A stretch of DNA of 64,000 bases from Micromonospora sp. MA102 (GTDB lineage: Bacteria; Actinomycetota; Actinomycetes; Mycobacteriales; Micromonosporaceae): contig NZ_JAMWEG010000002.1 of the NCBI RefSeq assembly GCF_025460765.1, forward strand, positions 310,001 to 374,000. Direction: 5' to 3'. Made by a program: the position numbers and the translations under genes. Under the pieces are notes generated by a model. The model saw only the letters and a program-made list of their open reading frames with translations, was not told the DNA's origin and searched no databases. The number at the start of each line of letters is the position of its first letter. Positions within the stretch are counted from its first letter, which is position 1. Shown piece by piece: positions 24,607-32,749 of the stretch.

Positions 24607-25956
24607 GTGGACCGTCAGCAGGAGTTCGTCCTCCGTACGCTGGAAGAGCGGGACATCCGGTTCGTCCGGCTGTGGTTCACCGACGTGCTCGGCACACTCA
24701 AGAGCGTGTCGGTGGCCCCCGCGGAGCTGGAGGCGGCCTTCGAGGAGGGCATCGGCTTCGACGGCTCGGCCATCGAGGGCTTCGCCCGGGTCTTCGAGTC
24801 GGACATGGTGGCCATGCCCGACCCGACCACCTTCCAGGTCTTCCCCTTCGAGGGCGGGGTCAGCGGCGAGAGCGCCCGGATGTTCTGCGACATCCTGCTC
24901 CCCGACGGCAGCCCGTCCTGGGCCGACCCGCGGCACGTGCTGCGCCGGGCCCTCTCCCGGGCCGCCGAGAAGGGCTTCACCTTCTACACCCACCCGGAGA
25001 TCGAGTTCTTCCTGCTGGAGAACGGCCCGCAGGACGGCTCGCTGCCGGTCCCGGTGGACACCGGCGGCTACTTCGAGCACACCACGCACGCGGTGGCCCG
25101 CGACTTCCGCCGCCAGGCGGTGCTGGCGCTGGAGCGGATCGGCATCTCGGTGGAGTTCAGCCACCACGAGGTGGCCCCCGGCCAGCAGGAGATCGACCTG
25201 CGCTACGCCGACGCGCTCACCACCGCCGACAACATCATGACCTTCCGGCACGTGGTGAAGGAGGTCGCCCTCTCCACCGGGGTCCAGGCCAGCTTCATGC
25301 CGAAGCCCTTCACCGACCAGCCGGGCAGCGGCATGCACACCCACCTGTCGCTGTTCGAGGGGGAGCGCAACGCGTTCCACGACGCCGGCGACCCGATGAA
25401 GCTCTCCAAGGTGGCCAAGTCGTTCATCGCCGGGCTGCTCACCCACGCCCGGGAGTACACCGCCGTCACCAACCAGTGGGTCAACTCCTACAAGCGGCTC
25501 TTCCCCCAGGCGCTGCCGGACCGGATCACGGAGAGCCCGGCGTACGTCTGCTGGGGTCACCTGAACCGGTCCGCGCTGGTCCGGGTGCCCGCCTACGGCA
25601 AGCCGAACTCGGCCCGGGTCGAGGTCCGCTCGCTGGACTCGGCGACAAACCCCTACCTGGCGTTCGCGGTCATGCTCGGCGCCGGCCTCAAGGGCATCGA
25701 GGAGGGCTACGAGCTGCCGCCGGGTGCCGAGGACGACGTCTGGTCGCTGAGCACCGCGGAGCGCCGCGCGATGGGCTACCAGGCGCTGCCGGAGAACCTG
25801 GCCGAGGCGATCGACGTGATGGCCGGCTCCGAGCTGGTCGCCGAGGTGCTCGGCGAGCACGTCTTCGACTTCTTCCTGCGCAACAAGCGGGCCGAGTGGG
25901 AGCAGTACCGCCGCGAGGTCACCCCCTACGAGCGGCAGCGTTACCTGTCGCTCTAG
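24607..25956 (+). CDS. glnA2: Glutamine synthetase, GlnA2 type
   Basis: 449 residues. Near its N-terminus the sequence reads EFVLRTLEERDIRFVRLWFT, close to M. tuberculosis GlnA2 (Rv2222c). Family motifs: GFDGSAIEGFARV, THPEIEFFL (metal ligand Glu), SHHEVAPGQQEIDLRYADAL, PKPFTDQPGSGMHTHLSLF and the ADP-binding NRSALVRVPAYG. The segment equivalent to the adenylylated-Tyr loop reads ELPPGAEDDVW and has no Tyr, so it should not be a GlnE target. GlnA2 is dispensable and poorly active in mycobacteria. GTG 24607 follows GAGGG (24596-24600) by six bases. Confidence 0.94.
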   Translation: MDRQQEFVLRTLEERDIRFVRLWFTDVLGTLKSVSVAPAELEAAFEEGIGFDGSAIEGFARVFESDMVAMPDPTTFQVFPFEGGVSGESARMFCDILLPDGSPSWADPRHVLRRALSRAAEKGFTFYTHPEIEFFLLENGPQDGSLPVPVDTGGYFEHTTHAVARDFRRQAVLALERIGISVEFSHHEVAPGQQEIDLRYADALTTADNIMTFRHVVKEVALSTGVQASFMPKPFTDQPGSGMHTHLSLFEGERNAFHDAGDPMKLSKVAKSFIAGLLTHAREYTAVTNQWVNSYKRLFPQALPDRITESPAYVCWGHLNRSALVRVPAYGKPNSARVEVRSLDSATNPYLAFAVMLGAGLKGIEEGYELPPGAEDDVWSLSTAERRAMGYQALPENLAEAIDVMAGSELVAEVLGEHVFDFFLRNKRAEWEQYRREVTPYERQRYLSL

Positions 25957-26037
25957 ATCACCGTGGTGCGGTGCCGCTATCGTCTGCGGCACCGCCCCGG
26001 CACCCCGCCGGCGGCGCGGAGGCCGGGGAGGCGTTCG

Positions 26038-26463
26038 GTGCTGGAGGATCTGCTCAGCGGGGCCTGGCAGAGCATCGTGTTCGGGGTCGTCGGGGTGGCG
26101 CTGATGGCCGCCGGCTTCCTGCTGGTCGACCTGCTCACGCCGGGGAAGCTGCGGGAGCTGATCTGGGTGCGCCGCAACGGCAACGCGGCGCTGCTGCTCG
26201 CCGCCAACCAGCTCGGCATCGCCGGCATCGTCTTCACCGCGATCCTCACCAGCTACAGCTCCTTCGGCAAGGGGCTGGCCTCCACGGTGGTCTTCGGCCT
26301 GGTCGGCCTGCTCGTCATGGCGCTCGCCTTCTTCGTGCTCGACCTGCTCACCCCCGGCCGGCTCGGCGAGATCATCTGCGCCGACGAGCCGCACCCGGCG
26401 GCCCGGGTCAGCGCCGCCACCCACTTCGGCGCCGCGCTGATCGTCTGCGCCTGCATCGCCTGA
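26038..26463 (+). CDS. DUF350 membrane protein
   Basis: 141 residues with four membrane helices arranged as two DUF350 repeats: SIVFGVVGVALMAAGFLLVD followed by LLTPGKLRELI, and STVVFGLVGLLVMALAFFVL followed by DLLTPGRLGEII. The duplicated LLTPG motif after each first helix is characteristic. Function unknown; DUF350 members are small inner-membrane proteins linked to envelope stress in other bacteria. GTG 26038 follows GGGGAGG. Confidence 0.88.
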   Translation: MLEDLLSGAWQSIVFGVVGVALMAAGFLLVDLLTPGKLRELIWVRRNGNAALLLAANQLGIAGIVFTAILTSYSSFGKGLASTVVFGLVGLLVMALAFFVLDLLTPGRLGEIICADEPHPAARVSAATHFGAALIVCACIA

Positions 26464-26495
26464 GGCGTGTCGTACCCGGGGCATAGCCTCCGGGC

Positions 26496-27188
26496 GTGAA
26501 CCGCACCGACCGTCTCTACGCCCTGGTGGAGGAGCTGCGGGCGGTGTCGCCGCGGCCGCGCAGCGCCCGGTGGCTGGCCGGGCGCTTCGAGGTCAGCACC
26601 CGCACCATCGAGCGGGACATCAGCGCGTTGCAGGGCGCCGGGGTGCCGATCTGGGCCGAGCCGGGCCGCACCGGTGGCTACGTGGTCGACCGCGCCCGCA
26701 CCCTGCCCCCGGTCAACCTGACGCCGGGCGAGGCGGTGGCCATGGCCGTCGCGCTGCACGGGTTGGGCGGCACGCCGTTCGCCCCGGCCGCCGGCGCGGC
26801 GCTGCGCAAGCTGGTCGCCGTGATGCCGCCCGCCGACGCCGCCGAGGCGCACCGCCTCGCCGGCCGGGTGCACCTGATCGGCGGCGGGCCGGCGACGCCC
26901 GTCCCGGCCGCCGTGGCCGACGCGGTCGCCGCCCGGCGCGTGCTCCGCCTGCGCTACGCCGATCGCGCGGGCGCGACCTCGGCCCGGGACGTGGAGCCGC
27001 TGGCCTACCTGGGCAACGCGACGCACTGGTACCTGGTGGGTTGGTGCCGGCTGCGCGACGGGCTGCGCTGCTTCCGCACCGACCGGATCGTGGCGGTGCG
27101 TCCGCTGGCCGAGCCGGTGACCCGGGAGCTGCGCCCCGAGGACCTGGACATCCCCGCCGGGCGGCTCCGTCCACTGAGTCTGGTCTGA
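26496..27188 (+). CDS. YafY-type HTH regulator with WYL domain
   Basis: 230 residues. N-terminal HTH_11 (MNRTDRLYALVEELRA, RSARWLAGRFEVSTRTIERD), then a WYL ligand-binding domain (about 135-205) with RRVLRLRYADRAG, DVEPLAYLGNATHWYLVGWC and FRTDRIVAVRPL. WYL domains sense nucleic-acid or nucleotide ligands, and WYL repressors such as CapW and BrxR control phage-defence operons. It ends 71 bases before the NACHT gene in the same direction, so it could regulate it; however YafY-type proteins are also common stand-alone regulators. Confidence 0.9.
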   Translation: MNRTDRLYALVEELRAVSPRPRSARWLAGRFEVSTRTIERDISALQGAGVPIWAEPGRTGGYVVDRARTLPPVNLTPGEAVAMAVALHGLGGTPFAPAAGAALRKLVAVMPPADAAEAHRLAGRVHLIGGGPATPVPAAVADAVAARRVLRLRYADRAGATSARDVEPLAYLGNATHWYLVGWCRLRDGLRCFRTDRIVAVRPLAEPVTRELRPEDLDIPAGRLRPLSLV

Positions 27189-27259
27189 TACCCGACAGCG
27201 TTCGGCCGGCGGATGCGGGATCCTGGGAGGTCCGGCCGTGCCTGGGGGAGGAGCGCGGG

Positions 27260-30200
27260 GTGCCCGACACGCTCAGCTACGCCGACGCCGTCCGCCTGCT
27301 CGGTGGGGAGAAGAGCAGGTTCGTCGACTGGTTCGACAAGCTGACGTCGGCGGTGCCGGTGCCTCCGCTGCTCGGCGTCCTCGACGCGAGGGGATTCGTC
27401 CGGCTGGGGCACGAGCTGGTGCGCACGGTGTCCGAGCAGAGGTCCGGGCTGTCCCGGCACGGGCGGACACAGCGCCTCCAGGCGGCCCACGCCGTCATCG
27501 CCGTGACCGCGTTCTACGAGGCGCTGGCCCAGGTCGACCTGCCGTTCACGCCCGCGGACCTCGCCCTCGACAAGGGGGAGCAGCTCGCCCTCGCGGGAGC
27601 CGGGCCGGTCACCGGCACGACGGTGACCGAGGCGTTCTTCAGCACCGCCGCGCCGGTGCCGGGCGCGCACCTGCCCTACCCGAACCTGGCCGCCGCCCTG
27701 AGCAGGTACTACGACGACCTGGCCCACCGGCTGCTCCGGTTCTGCGCGGGGCTGGCGGTCTGGGAACAGGCGGACCAGCACCGACGCGACGCGGCCGAGT
27801 CGGCGCTGCTGGTCGTCCCCCGGGTGGCTGTCGGCCGGCACCGGGAGCTGCTCACCCAGCTGGCTCAGGACTTCCCCGAGGTCGGCTTCTGGCTGGGGCT
27901 CCAGGAGCACGAGGCGACCCGGCAGGAGGTCCGGTCGCTCTCGGTCGGGTTGGCGGAGATGCGCCAGGTGCTCACCGACATCTCCACGGGCCACGTGCCC
28001 GACCGGCGCCGGGCCGGGCTCGCCGCCGCGCACGCCGCCGAGCTGCGACGGCCGATCCTTCCGTCCGGGGAGGTGCCGGCGGGGTTGCAGGTCCCGACCC
28101 TGGGTGAGGCGTACGTGGCGCCGCTGTGCCGGATCGTGAAGCTGTCACCCTCCGCGCGGCCGACCGACGAGACCTGGTGGAGTCGGTACCCGCTCCGGGA
28201 CGACCTGTGGCAGTCGCTGCTGGTGCACCTGACGACGGCCGCGGCGTTGACGGCGCCGCTTCTCGTGCTCGGCCAACCGGGCTCGGGCAAGTCCGTGCTG
28301 ACCCGCGTCCTCGCCGCCCAGTTGCCGGCCGCCGACTTCCTGGTGATCCGGGTCGAGCTGCGCGCCGTGCAGGCCGTGAGCGACCTCCAGGATCAGATCG
28401 AACAGGCCGTGCGCAACGCCACCGGCGAGGCGCTCAGCTGGCCCGACCTGGTCCGCTCGGCCGGTGACGCGATGCCGGTCGTGCTGCTCGACGGCTTCGA
28501 CGAGCTGCTGCAGGCCACCGGCGCCAGCCAGAGCGACTACCTGCGGCGGGTGGCCGTCTTCCAGCGCCGTGAGGCGGATCAGGGGCGTCCCGTCGCCGTG
28601 CTGGTCACCAGCAGGTCCAGCGTCGCCGACCGGGCCCTGCCGCCACCCGGCACGGTCGTCCTCCGGCTGGAGCCGTTCGACGAGACCCGCATCGACACCT
28701 GGGTCGACACCTGGAACCGGACCAACAGCTTCTCGTTCGAGACGCTCGGCGTGAGCCCGCTGGACGCCCAGGCCGTCCGGGCGCACAAGGAGCTCGCGGA
28801 GCAGCCGCTGCTGCTGCTCATGCTCGCGCTCTACGCCGCCGACGGGCACGACCTGCGCGACGCCGGAGGGCTGGGACGGGGCGACCTGTACGAGAGGCTG
28901 CTGACGAGCTTCGCCCGGCGGGAGGTCGCCAAACAGGACCCGTGGCTGTCGCAGGGCGAGGTCGTCCGGGCGACGGAGGACGAACTCCGCCGGCTGTCGG
29001 TGGTCGCCTTCGGCATGTTCAACCGCGGCGCCCAGTGGTTGACCGAGGACGATCTCGAGGCCGATCTGGACGCCCTGCCGTTCCTGGGGCACCGGCCACC
29101 GCTGCCGGCGCCGGACCGTGGGGGCATGCGGGGGGCGCTGCGGCATTCCGAGATCGTGCTGGGCCGCTTCTTCTTCGTGCACCGGTCGGAGGCGGTGCTC
29201 GGCAGTGGGCTGGCCCGGACCTACGAGTTCCTCCACGCGACCTTCGGCGAATACCTGATCGCCCGGTCGGTCACGCTGGTCCTCCAGGAGCTGGTGGAAC
29301 GCGAGGCGGCGAGCCTGCTGGGCGAGGCGTCCGTCGACGACGACCGGCTGCACGCGTTGCTGTCCTTCGCGGTGCTGACCAGCCGGGCGCCGGTCGTCAC
29401 CTTCGTGGCCGAACGGCTGGCCGCCTGGCCGCCGGGCCGCCGCTCCGCCGTCGTGAGCATCCTGTCGCGGCTGTTCCGCAACGCGTCGGACCCGCGCCCC
29501 ACCGGGCGCCACCGGTCCTACCAGCCGCGACCGGCGACCGTACCGGCGCGCTGCGCGGTGTACTCGGCGAACCTGCTGGTGCTGGCCCTCTGCGTCACCG
29601 ACCTTCCGTCTGCCGCCCTGTACGGGAACGGCGCGGCGTCGACGTACCGCTGGCGACGGCAGGCGCTGCAGTGGCGGGCGCAGCTGCCCGAGGGGGAGTA
29701 CCTGAGCCTGCTGACCGTGGTGCGGCCGACGCGGACGTGGGCCGACGGCAGCCCCGAGTTGCTGCTGTCGATCCGGCGCGACGACGAGCCGGACGAGGTG
29801 CCCGGCGACCCTCGCTGGCAGTTCCGCCGAAGCATCGGCGACCCCTCGGTGGCCGATGCCGGTTCCTGGTACGGGACCACCGACACGGATGTCGAACTGC
29901 TGCACCGCACCGCCTACTTCGAGTGCGATCCGAACGTCGAGGCGGTGCTGCACGCGCTGGAACCGCTCGGCCTCCGCTTCTCCGACCGGGCGCCGGCCCC
30001 GACCACACTCCGGGCCGACATGGTGGACGGGTTCTACGCCTTCCCGGACGGGGACCGCTCGGAGGCCCGCCTGCTGCTCGACGTGGCCCTCCTGCCGCTG
30101 TCGACGGCCAGCGCCGGCGAGCGTGAGCGAATCTACGAACGGCTGCTCGCCGCGGTCGGCCTCGGGGAGGACCTTGCCGAACGAGCGGTGGCCGCTCTGG

Positions 30201-30601
30201 TGCTGGAGCGCATGGCCGTCGACGACGGCCTGGCGCCGGGCTTCGTGGCCGACGCGCTCCGTCGCCTCGCGGAGCTGTCGCTGACCGTGGGATCGCACAC
30301 CCCCGCCTTCCGCTGCCTGCTCGCGTTCCTCGGCCGGGACGATCGGGCGGACCTCCGGTTCGTCGCGCTCGCCGCCGACCTGGTGCTGGGCGCCCGTGGG
30401 TTCGCCGCGGGCCGTGGCCGTCCCGCGGACTGGCTGGACGAGGCCGGCGCCGACGTGCTGGTGCGCCTGCACGAGCTCGAACTCCGTCGTGAGCCGATTT
30501 CGGCCGCGGAGGCGGAGAGCTTCCGGCAGCGCTGCGGTCGCCGTCGACCCGACCTGGTCGAACGTCTGCGACCGCTCGCGGACGCCGACTGGGTCGGGTG
30601 A
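27260..30601 (+). CDS. NACHT-domain STAND NTPase with N-terminal helical (NNH-type) domain
   Basis: 1113 residues. Residues 1-110 (TLSYADAVRLLGG, GHELVRTVSEQRSGLSRHGR, RLQAAHAVIAVTAFYEAL) match the helical N-terminal domains that precede NACHT in many actinobacterial proteins (NNH7-like by my recognition). The NACHT core starts near 330: Walker A GQPGSGKS (338-345), Walker B VVLLDGFDELLQ (about 406-417), sensor region VLVTSRSS (near 447) and the helical FLHATFGEYLIA (near 657). About 420 residues follow with no recognised repeats, presumably a sensor. bNACHT proteins defend against phage; GTG 27260 follows GGGGGAGGAG. No effector enzyme is visible, so the effector may be the N-terminal domain. 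Confidence 0.88.
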   Translation: MPDTLSYADAVRLLGGEKSRFVDWFDKLTSAVPVPPLLGVLDARGFVRLGHELVRTVSEQRSGLSRHGRTQRLQAAHAVIAVTAFYEALAQVDLPFTPADLALDKGEQLALAGAGPVTGTTVTEAFFSTAAPVPGAHLPYPNLAAALSRYYDDLAHRLLRFCAGLAVWEQADQHRRDAAESALLVVPRVAVGRHRELLTQLAQDFPEVGFWLGLQEHEATRQEVRSLSVGLAEMRQVLTDISTGHVPDRRRAGLAAAHAAELRRPILPSGEVPAGLQVPTLGEAYVAPLCRIVKLSPSARPTDETWWSRYPLRDDLWQSLLVHLTTAAALTAPLLVLGQPGSGKSVLTRVLAAQLPAADFLVIRVELRAVQAVSDLQDQIEQAVRNATGEALSWPDLVRSAGDAMPVVLLDGFDELLQATGASQSDYLRRVAVFQRREADQGRPVAVLVTSRSSVADRALPPPGTVVLRLEPFDETRIDTWVDTWNRTNSFSFETLGVSPLDAQAVRAHKELAEQPLLLLMLALYAADGHDLRDAGGLGRGDLYERLLTSFARREVAKQDPWLSQGEVVRATEDELRRLSVVAFGMFNRGAQWLTEDDLEADLDALPFLGHRPPLPAPDRGGMRGALRHSEIVLGRFFFVHRSEAVLGSGLARTYEFLHATFGEYLIARSVTLVLQELVEREAASLLGEASVDDDRLHALLSFAVLTSRAPVVTFVAERLAAWPPGRRSAVVSILSRLFRNASDPRPTGRHRSYQPRPATVPARCAVYSANLLVLALCVTDLPSAALYGNGAASTYRWRRQALQWRAQLPEGEYLSLLTVVRPTRTWADGSPELLLSIRRDDEPDEVPGDPRWQFRRSIGDPSVADAGSWYGTTDTDVELLHRTAYFECDPNVEAVLHALEPLGLRFSDRAPAPTTLRADMVDGFYAFPDGDRSEARLLLDVALLPLSTASAGERERIYERLLAAVGLGEDLAERAVAALVLERMAVDDGLAPGFVADALRRLAELSLTVGSHTPAFRCLLAFLGRDDRADLRFVALAADLVLGARGFAAGRGRPADWLDEAGADVLVRLHELELRREPISAAEAESFRQRCGRRRPDLVERLRPLADADWVG

Positions 30602-30692
30602 TCCGGAAACACCGACAGGACGGTGTCGCGGACGGGGGCGAGGCTTGCCTCCTGACGCCGGCCGACCGTGCCGGCGCGGAGCAGGAGGAAAG

Positions 30693-31064
30693 ATGTCCAG
30701 CACGCCCGTCACCTGGTTCGAGATCGGCTCCGACCGTCCGGAGGAGGCCGAGCGCTTCTACGGCGACCTGTTCGGCTGGACCTTCGACGAGCAGGGCGGC
30801 CCGGGCGCGTCGTACCGGCAGACGACCGCCGGCGGGGAGCACGGGATCGGGGGTGCCATCCGGGCCCTCGACGGCGAGTCGCCGAACTACGCGATCTTCT
30901 ATGCCGAGGTCGCCGACGTGGCGGACACCTGCCGGCGGGCCGAGGCGGCCGGCGGCAAGATCCTGGTGCCGCCGCGGACCACGCCGAGCGGCCTGAGCCT
31001 CGCCCAGCTGCTCGACCCGTCCGGCAACCGCGTCGGTGTCTTCACCCCGCCCGCCGGGGGGTGA
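30693..31064 (+). CDS. VOC-superfamily protein
   Basis: 123 residues. A single VOC domain of the type STPVTWFEIGSDRPEEAERF, YGDLFGWTFDE, SPNYAIFYAEVADV and AQLLDPSGNRVGVF (residue Glu at the metal position in the first strand and Asp-Pro near the end). Related proteins occur as hydroxylase/epimerase-like or resistance proteins; here function unknown. ATG 30693 follows AGGAGG (30683-30688). It is 91 bases after the NACHT gene but the gap has no shared feature, so it is unlikely to be part of the defence unit. Confidence 0.88.
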   Translation: MSSTPVTWFEIGSDRPEEAERFYGDLFGWTFDEQGGPGASYRQTTAGGEHGIGGAIRALDGESPNYAIFYAEVADVADTCRRAEAAGGKILVPPRTTPSGLSLAQLLDPSGNRVGVFTPPAGG

Positions 31065-31070
31065 ACGCTC

Positions 31071-31112
31071 CGGGTGCGTCTGATGCCGCCGGAGCGACAC
31101 CAGACGCACCCG
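31071..31112 (+). terminator. Terminator hairpin after the VOC gene
   Basis: Arms 31071-31082 and 31101-31112 are perfect 12-base complements (CGGGTGCGTCTG / CAGACGCACCCG) around an 18-base loop, starting seven bases after the stop codon. Confidence 0.75.
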
Positions 31113-31133
31113 AATCCAGGGCCGTCGGCCCGG

Positions 31134-31200
31134 TGGCCCCGCCGCCGAGCGGGTTCCGGCCGCGGAGGGAGGTGCGGCCGGTGCGGAGACGGCGGGGCCA
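31134..31200. terminator. Two-stage hairpin before the secreted-protein gene
   Basis: Outer arms 31134-31144 and 31190-31200 (11 perfect pairs) enclose a second perfect stem 31156-31163 / 31174-31181. Lying just past the stop of the minus-strand gene, it could terminate that transcript or act in both directions. Confidence 0.5.
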
Positions 31201-31206
31201 GCCGGA

Positions 31207-31653
31207 TCACCTGCCCCAGCGGCCGTCCCCGCCGCGGTGGCCGTGCCCGCCCGGGCCCGGGAAGACGCCGGCCTCGGCGGCCTTCAGCACCGCGTCGGCC
31301 TGCTCCTGGGTGAGCTTGCCGTCCTTGACGGCCTGGTCCAGCCGCTCCTTCAGCGCGGCCTGCCGGTCCTCGGTCGACGGCCGCTCGGGCCGGTCGTCCT
31401 GGCGCTGCTCGCGCAGCTTCTCCAGCGCGGCGGTCACCTTGTCGGTCGGGACGCCCAGTTCCTTGGCGAGCGCCTCGGCGAAGTCGGCCCGCCGATCGGT
31501 CCGCTGCTGCTGCTGGTCGGTGCTCGTGCTGGCGCTCGGGCTCGGGCTCTTGTCGTCGGCGAGCGCCACCGTCGGGGCGGCGATCCCGACGCCGAGCACG
31601 CCGGCGGCGGCCAGGCCGGCCAGCAGATGCTTCCTCGACATCCTGTGGATCAT
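31207..31653 (-). CDS. Secreted helical protein, signal peptide
   Basis: 148 residues. Signal peptide: MSRKHLLAGLAAAGVLGVGI with AAPTVALADD giving a likely cleavage after ALA. The mature part begins with a Ser/Pro-rich linker, then repeated helices FAEALAKELGVPTDKVTAAL and ALKERLDQAVKDGKLTQEQA, which look like pairs of a small helical repeat also found in other actinobacterial exported proteins, and ends in a Gly/His-rich tail. No enzyme motif. ATG 31641 (MSRKHLL) may be the true start in place of ATG 31653. Transcribed convergent to the VOC gene. Confidence 0.82.
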   Translation of the reverse strand: MIHRMSRKHLLAGLAAAGVLGVGIAAPTVALADDKSPSPSASTSTDQQQQRTDRRADFAEALAKELGVPTDKVTAALEKLREQRQDDRPERPSTEDRQAALKERLDQAVKDGKLTQEQADAVLKAAEAGVFPGPGGHGHRGGDGRWGR

Positions 31654-31835
31654 GCGATTCTCCTGTTCGGTGGTGGTGCGATGACGTCACCGACAGTGAC
31701 CGGCGGAGCTGGGCGCAACCCGTGGCGAACCTGTCAGCGCGCTGGCAATCGCCCCGGCGAACGGGGACAAACCAGTTGCGACGGGCTGCGCCGGCCGGGA
31801 GGGTGGGCCCGGTCACCGACGGAAGGCGAGGCCGC

Positions 31836-32720
31836 ATGACGAACCCCTCCATCCGGGAGATCGCGCTCGCGGAACCGGGCTCGGGACCGTACGGGATCAC
31901 CGCCGGCCCGGACGGCGCACTCTGGCTGACGCTGGCCGGGACGGGCGGCGTCGCCCGGGTAGGGCCCGACGGCGAGGTGCGGACGTACCTCGCGGACCCG
32001 GCGGAGAGCCGCCCGCTGATCATCACCGCCGGCCCGGACGGCGCGCTCTGGTACACCCGCTCCGGCGACGACCGGCTGGGCCGGATCACCGTCGACGGGC
32101 AGAACAGCTCCGTCGCGCTCCCGCCGGGGACCGCGCCGTGCGGCCTCGCCGTCGGCCCGGACGACGCCCTCTGGTACGCCGGCATGGGCGACGACACCGT
32201 CGGCCGGGTCACCGTCGACGGGGCGGTCACCACCTTCCCGCTGCCGGCCGCCAAGGGCTTCCCCTCGATGCTGGCCGCCGGGCCGGACGGCGCCCTCTGG
32301 CTCACCCTCAACCAGGCGAACGCGATCGCCCGGGTCGCGGTGGACGGGCAGGTGACCCTGCACGCCCTGCCGACCGAGGCCGCCGGACCGGTCGGCATCA
32401 CCCTGGGCGGCGACGGCGCGCTCTGGTTCGTCGAGATCGCCGCCGGCCAGCTCGGCCGGATCACCCCCGACGGCCGGATCGACGAGTTCCCGCTGCCGGA
32501 CCGCGCGGCCCGCCCGCACGCCATCGTGGCCGACCCGGCCGGCGGCTGCTGGTTCACCGAGTGGGCCGCCAACCGCATCGGCCACATCGACAAGGCCGGC
32601 CGCATCACCGGTCACGACCTGCCCACCCCGTCCTCAGAACCCCACGGCCTGACGGTGACCCCCGACGGCACGGTGTGGATCGCCCTGGAAACCGGCGCGG
32701 TCGCCCACCTCACCCCCTGA
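31836..32720 (+). CDS. vgb: Virginiamycin B lyase-like beta-propeller
   Basis: 294 residues, the length of Vgb. Seven-bladed propeller made of repeated GPDGALWLT / GPDGALWYT blades, each about 42 residues. Vgb linearises type B streptogramins by eliminative C-O bond cleavage. His228 (RPHAIV), His270 (SEPHGLTV) and Glu285 (WIALE) fall near S. aureus Vgb His229, His270 and Glu284, reported as the active site; I have not aligned them. In a soil actinomycete this may be a resistance enzyme or only a propeller homologue. ATG 31836 gives the short conserved N-terminus. Confidence 0.85.
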   Translation: MTNPSIREIALAEPGSGPYGITAGPDGALWLTLAGTGGVARVGPDGEVRTYLADPAESRPLIITAGPDGALWYTRSGDDRLGRITVDGQNSSVALPPGTAPCGLAVGPDDALWYAGMGDDTVGRVTVDGAVTTFPLPAAKGFPSMLAAGPDGALWLTLNQANAIARVAVDGQVTLHALPTEAAGPVGITLGGDGALWFVEIAAGQLGRITPDGRIDEFPLPDRAARPHAIVADPAGGCWFTEWAANRIGHIDKAGRITGHDLPTPSSEPHGLTVTPDGTVWIALETGAVAHLTP

Positions 32721-32749
32721 CCCCCTCCGGGGGACAGTTCCGGGGTCAG
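32717..32749. terminator. Hairpin over both stop codons of convergent vgb and LD-carboxypeptidase
   Basis: CTGACCCC (32717-32724) and GGGGTCAG (32742-32749) are perfect inverted repeats; each arm contains one of the two stop codons. A small inner CC-TCC-GG stem lies between. Confidence 0.5.

Noticed and set aside
21711..26486. A 1591-codon open frame on the plus strand
   Set aside because: It runs through panB, nadE and glnA2 in the wrong frame; its composition is Arg/His/Gly/Pro-rich with no domain. High-GC shadow.
26570..27259. Extending the NACHT gene upstream to 26570
   Set aside because: This part overlaps the WYL regulator gene in another frame and is Arg/Gly-rich; the GTG at 27260 has a good ribosome site and begins the conserved TLSYADAV domain.
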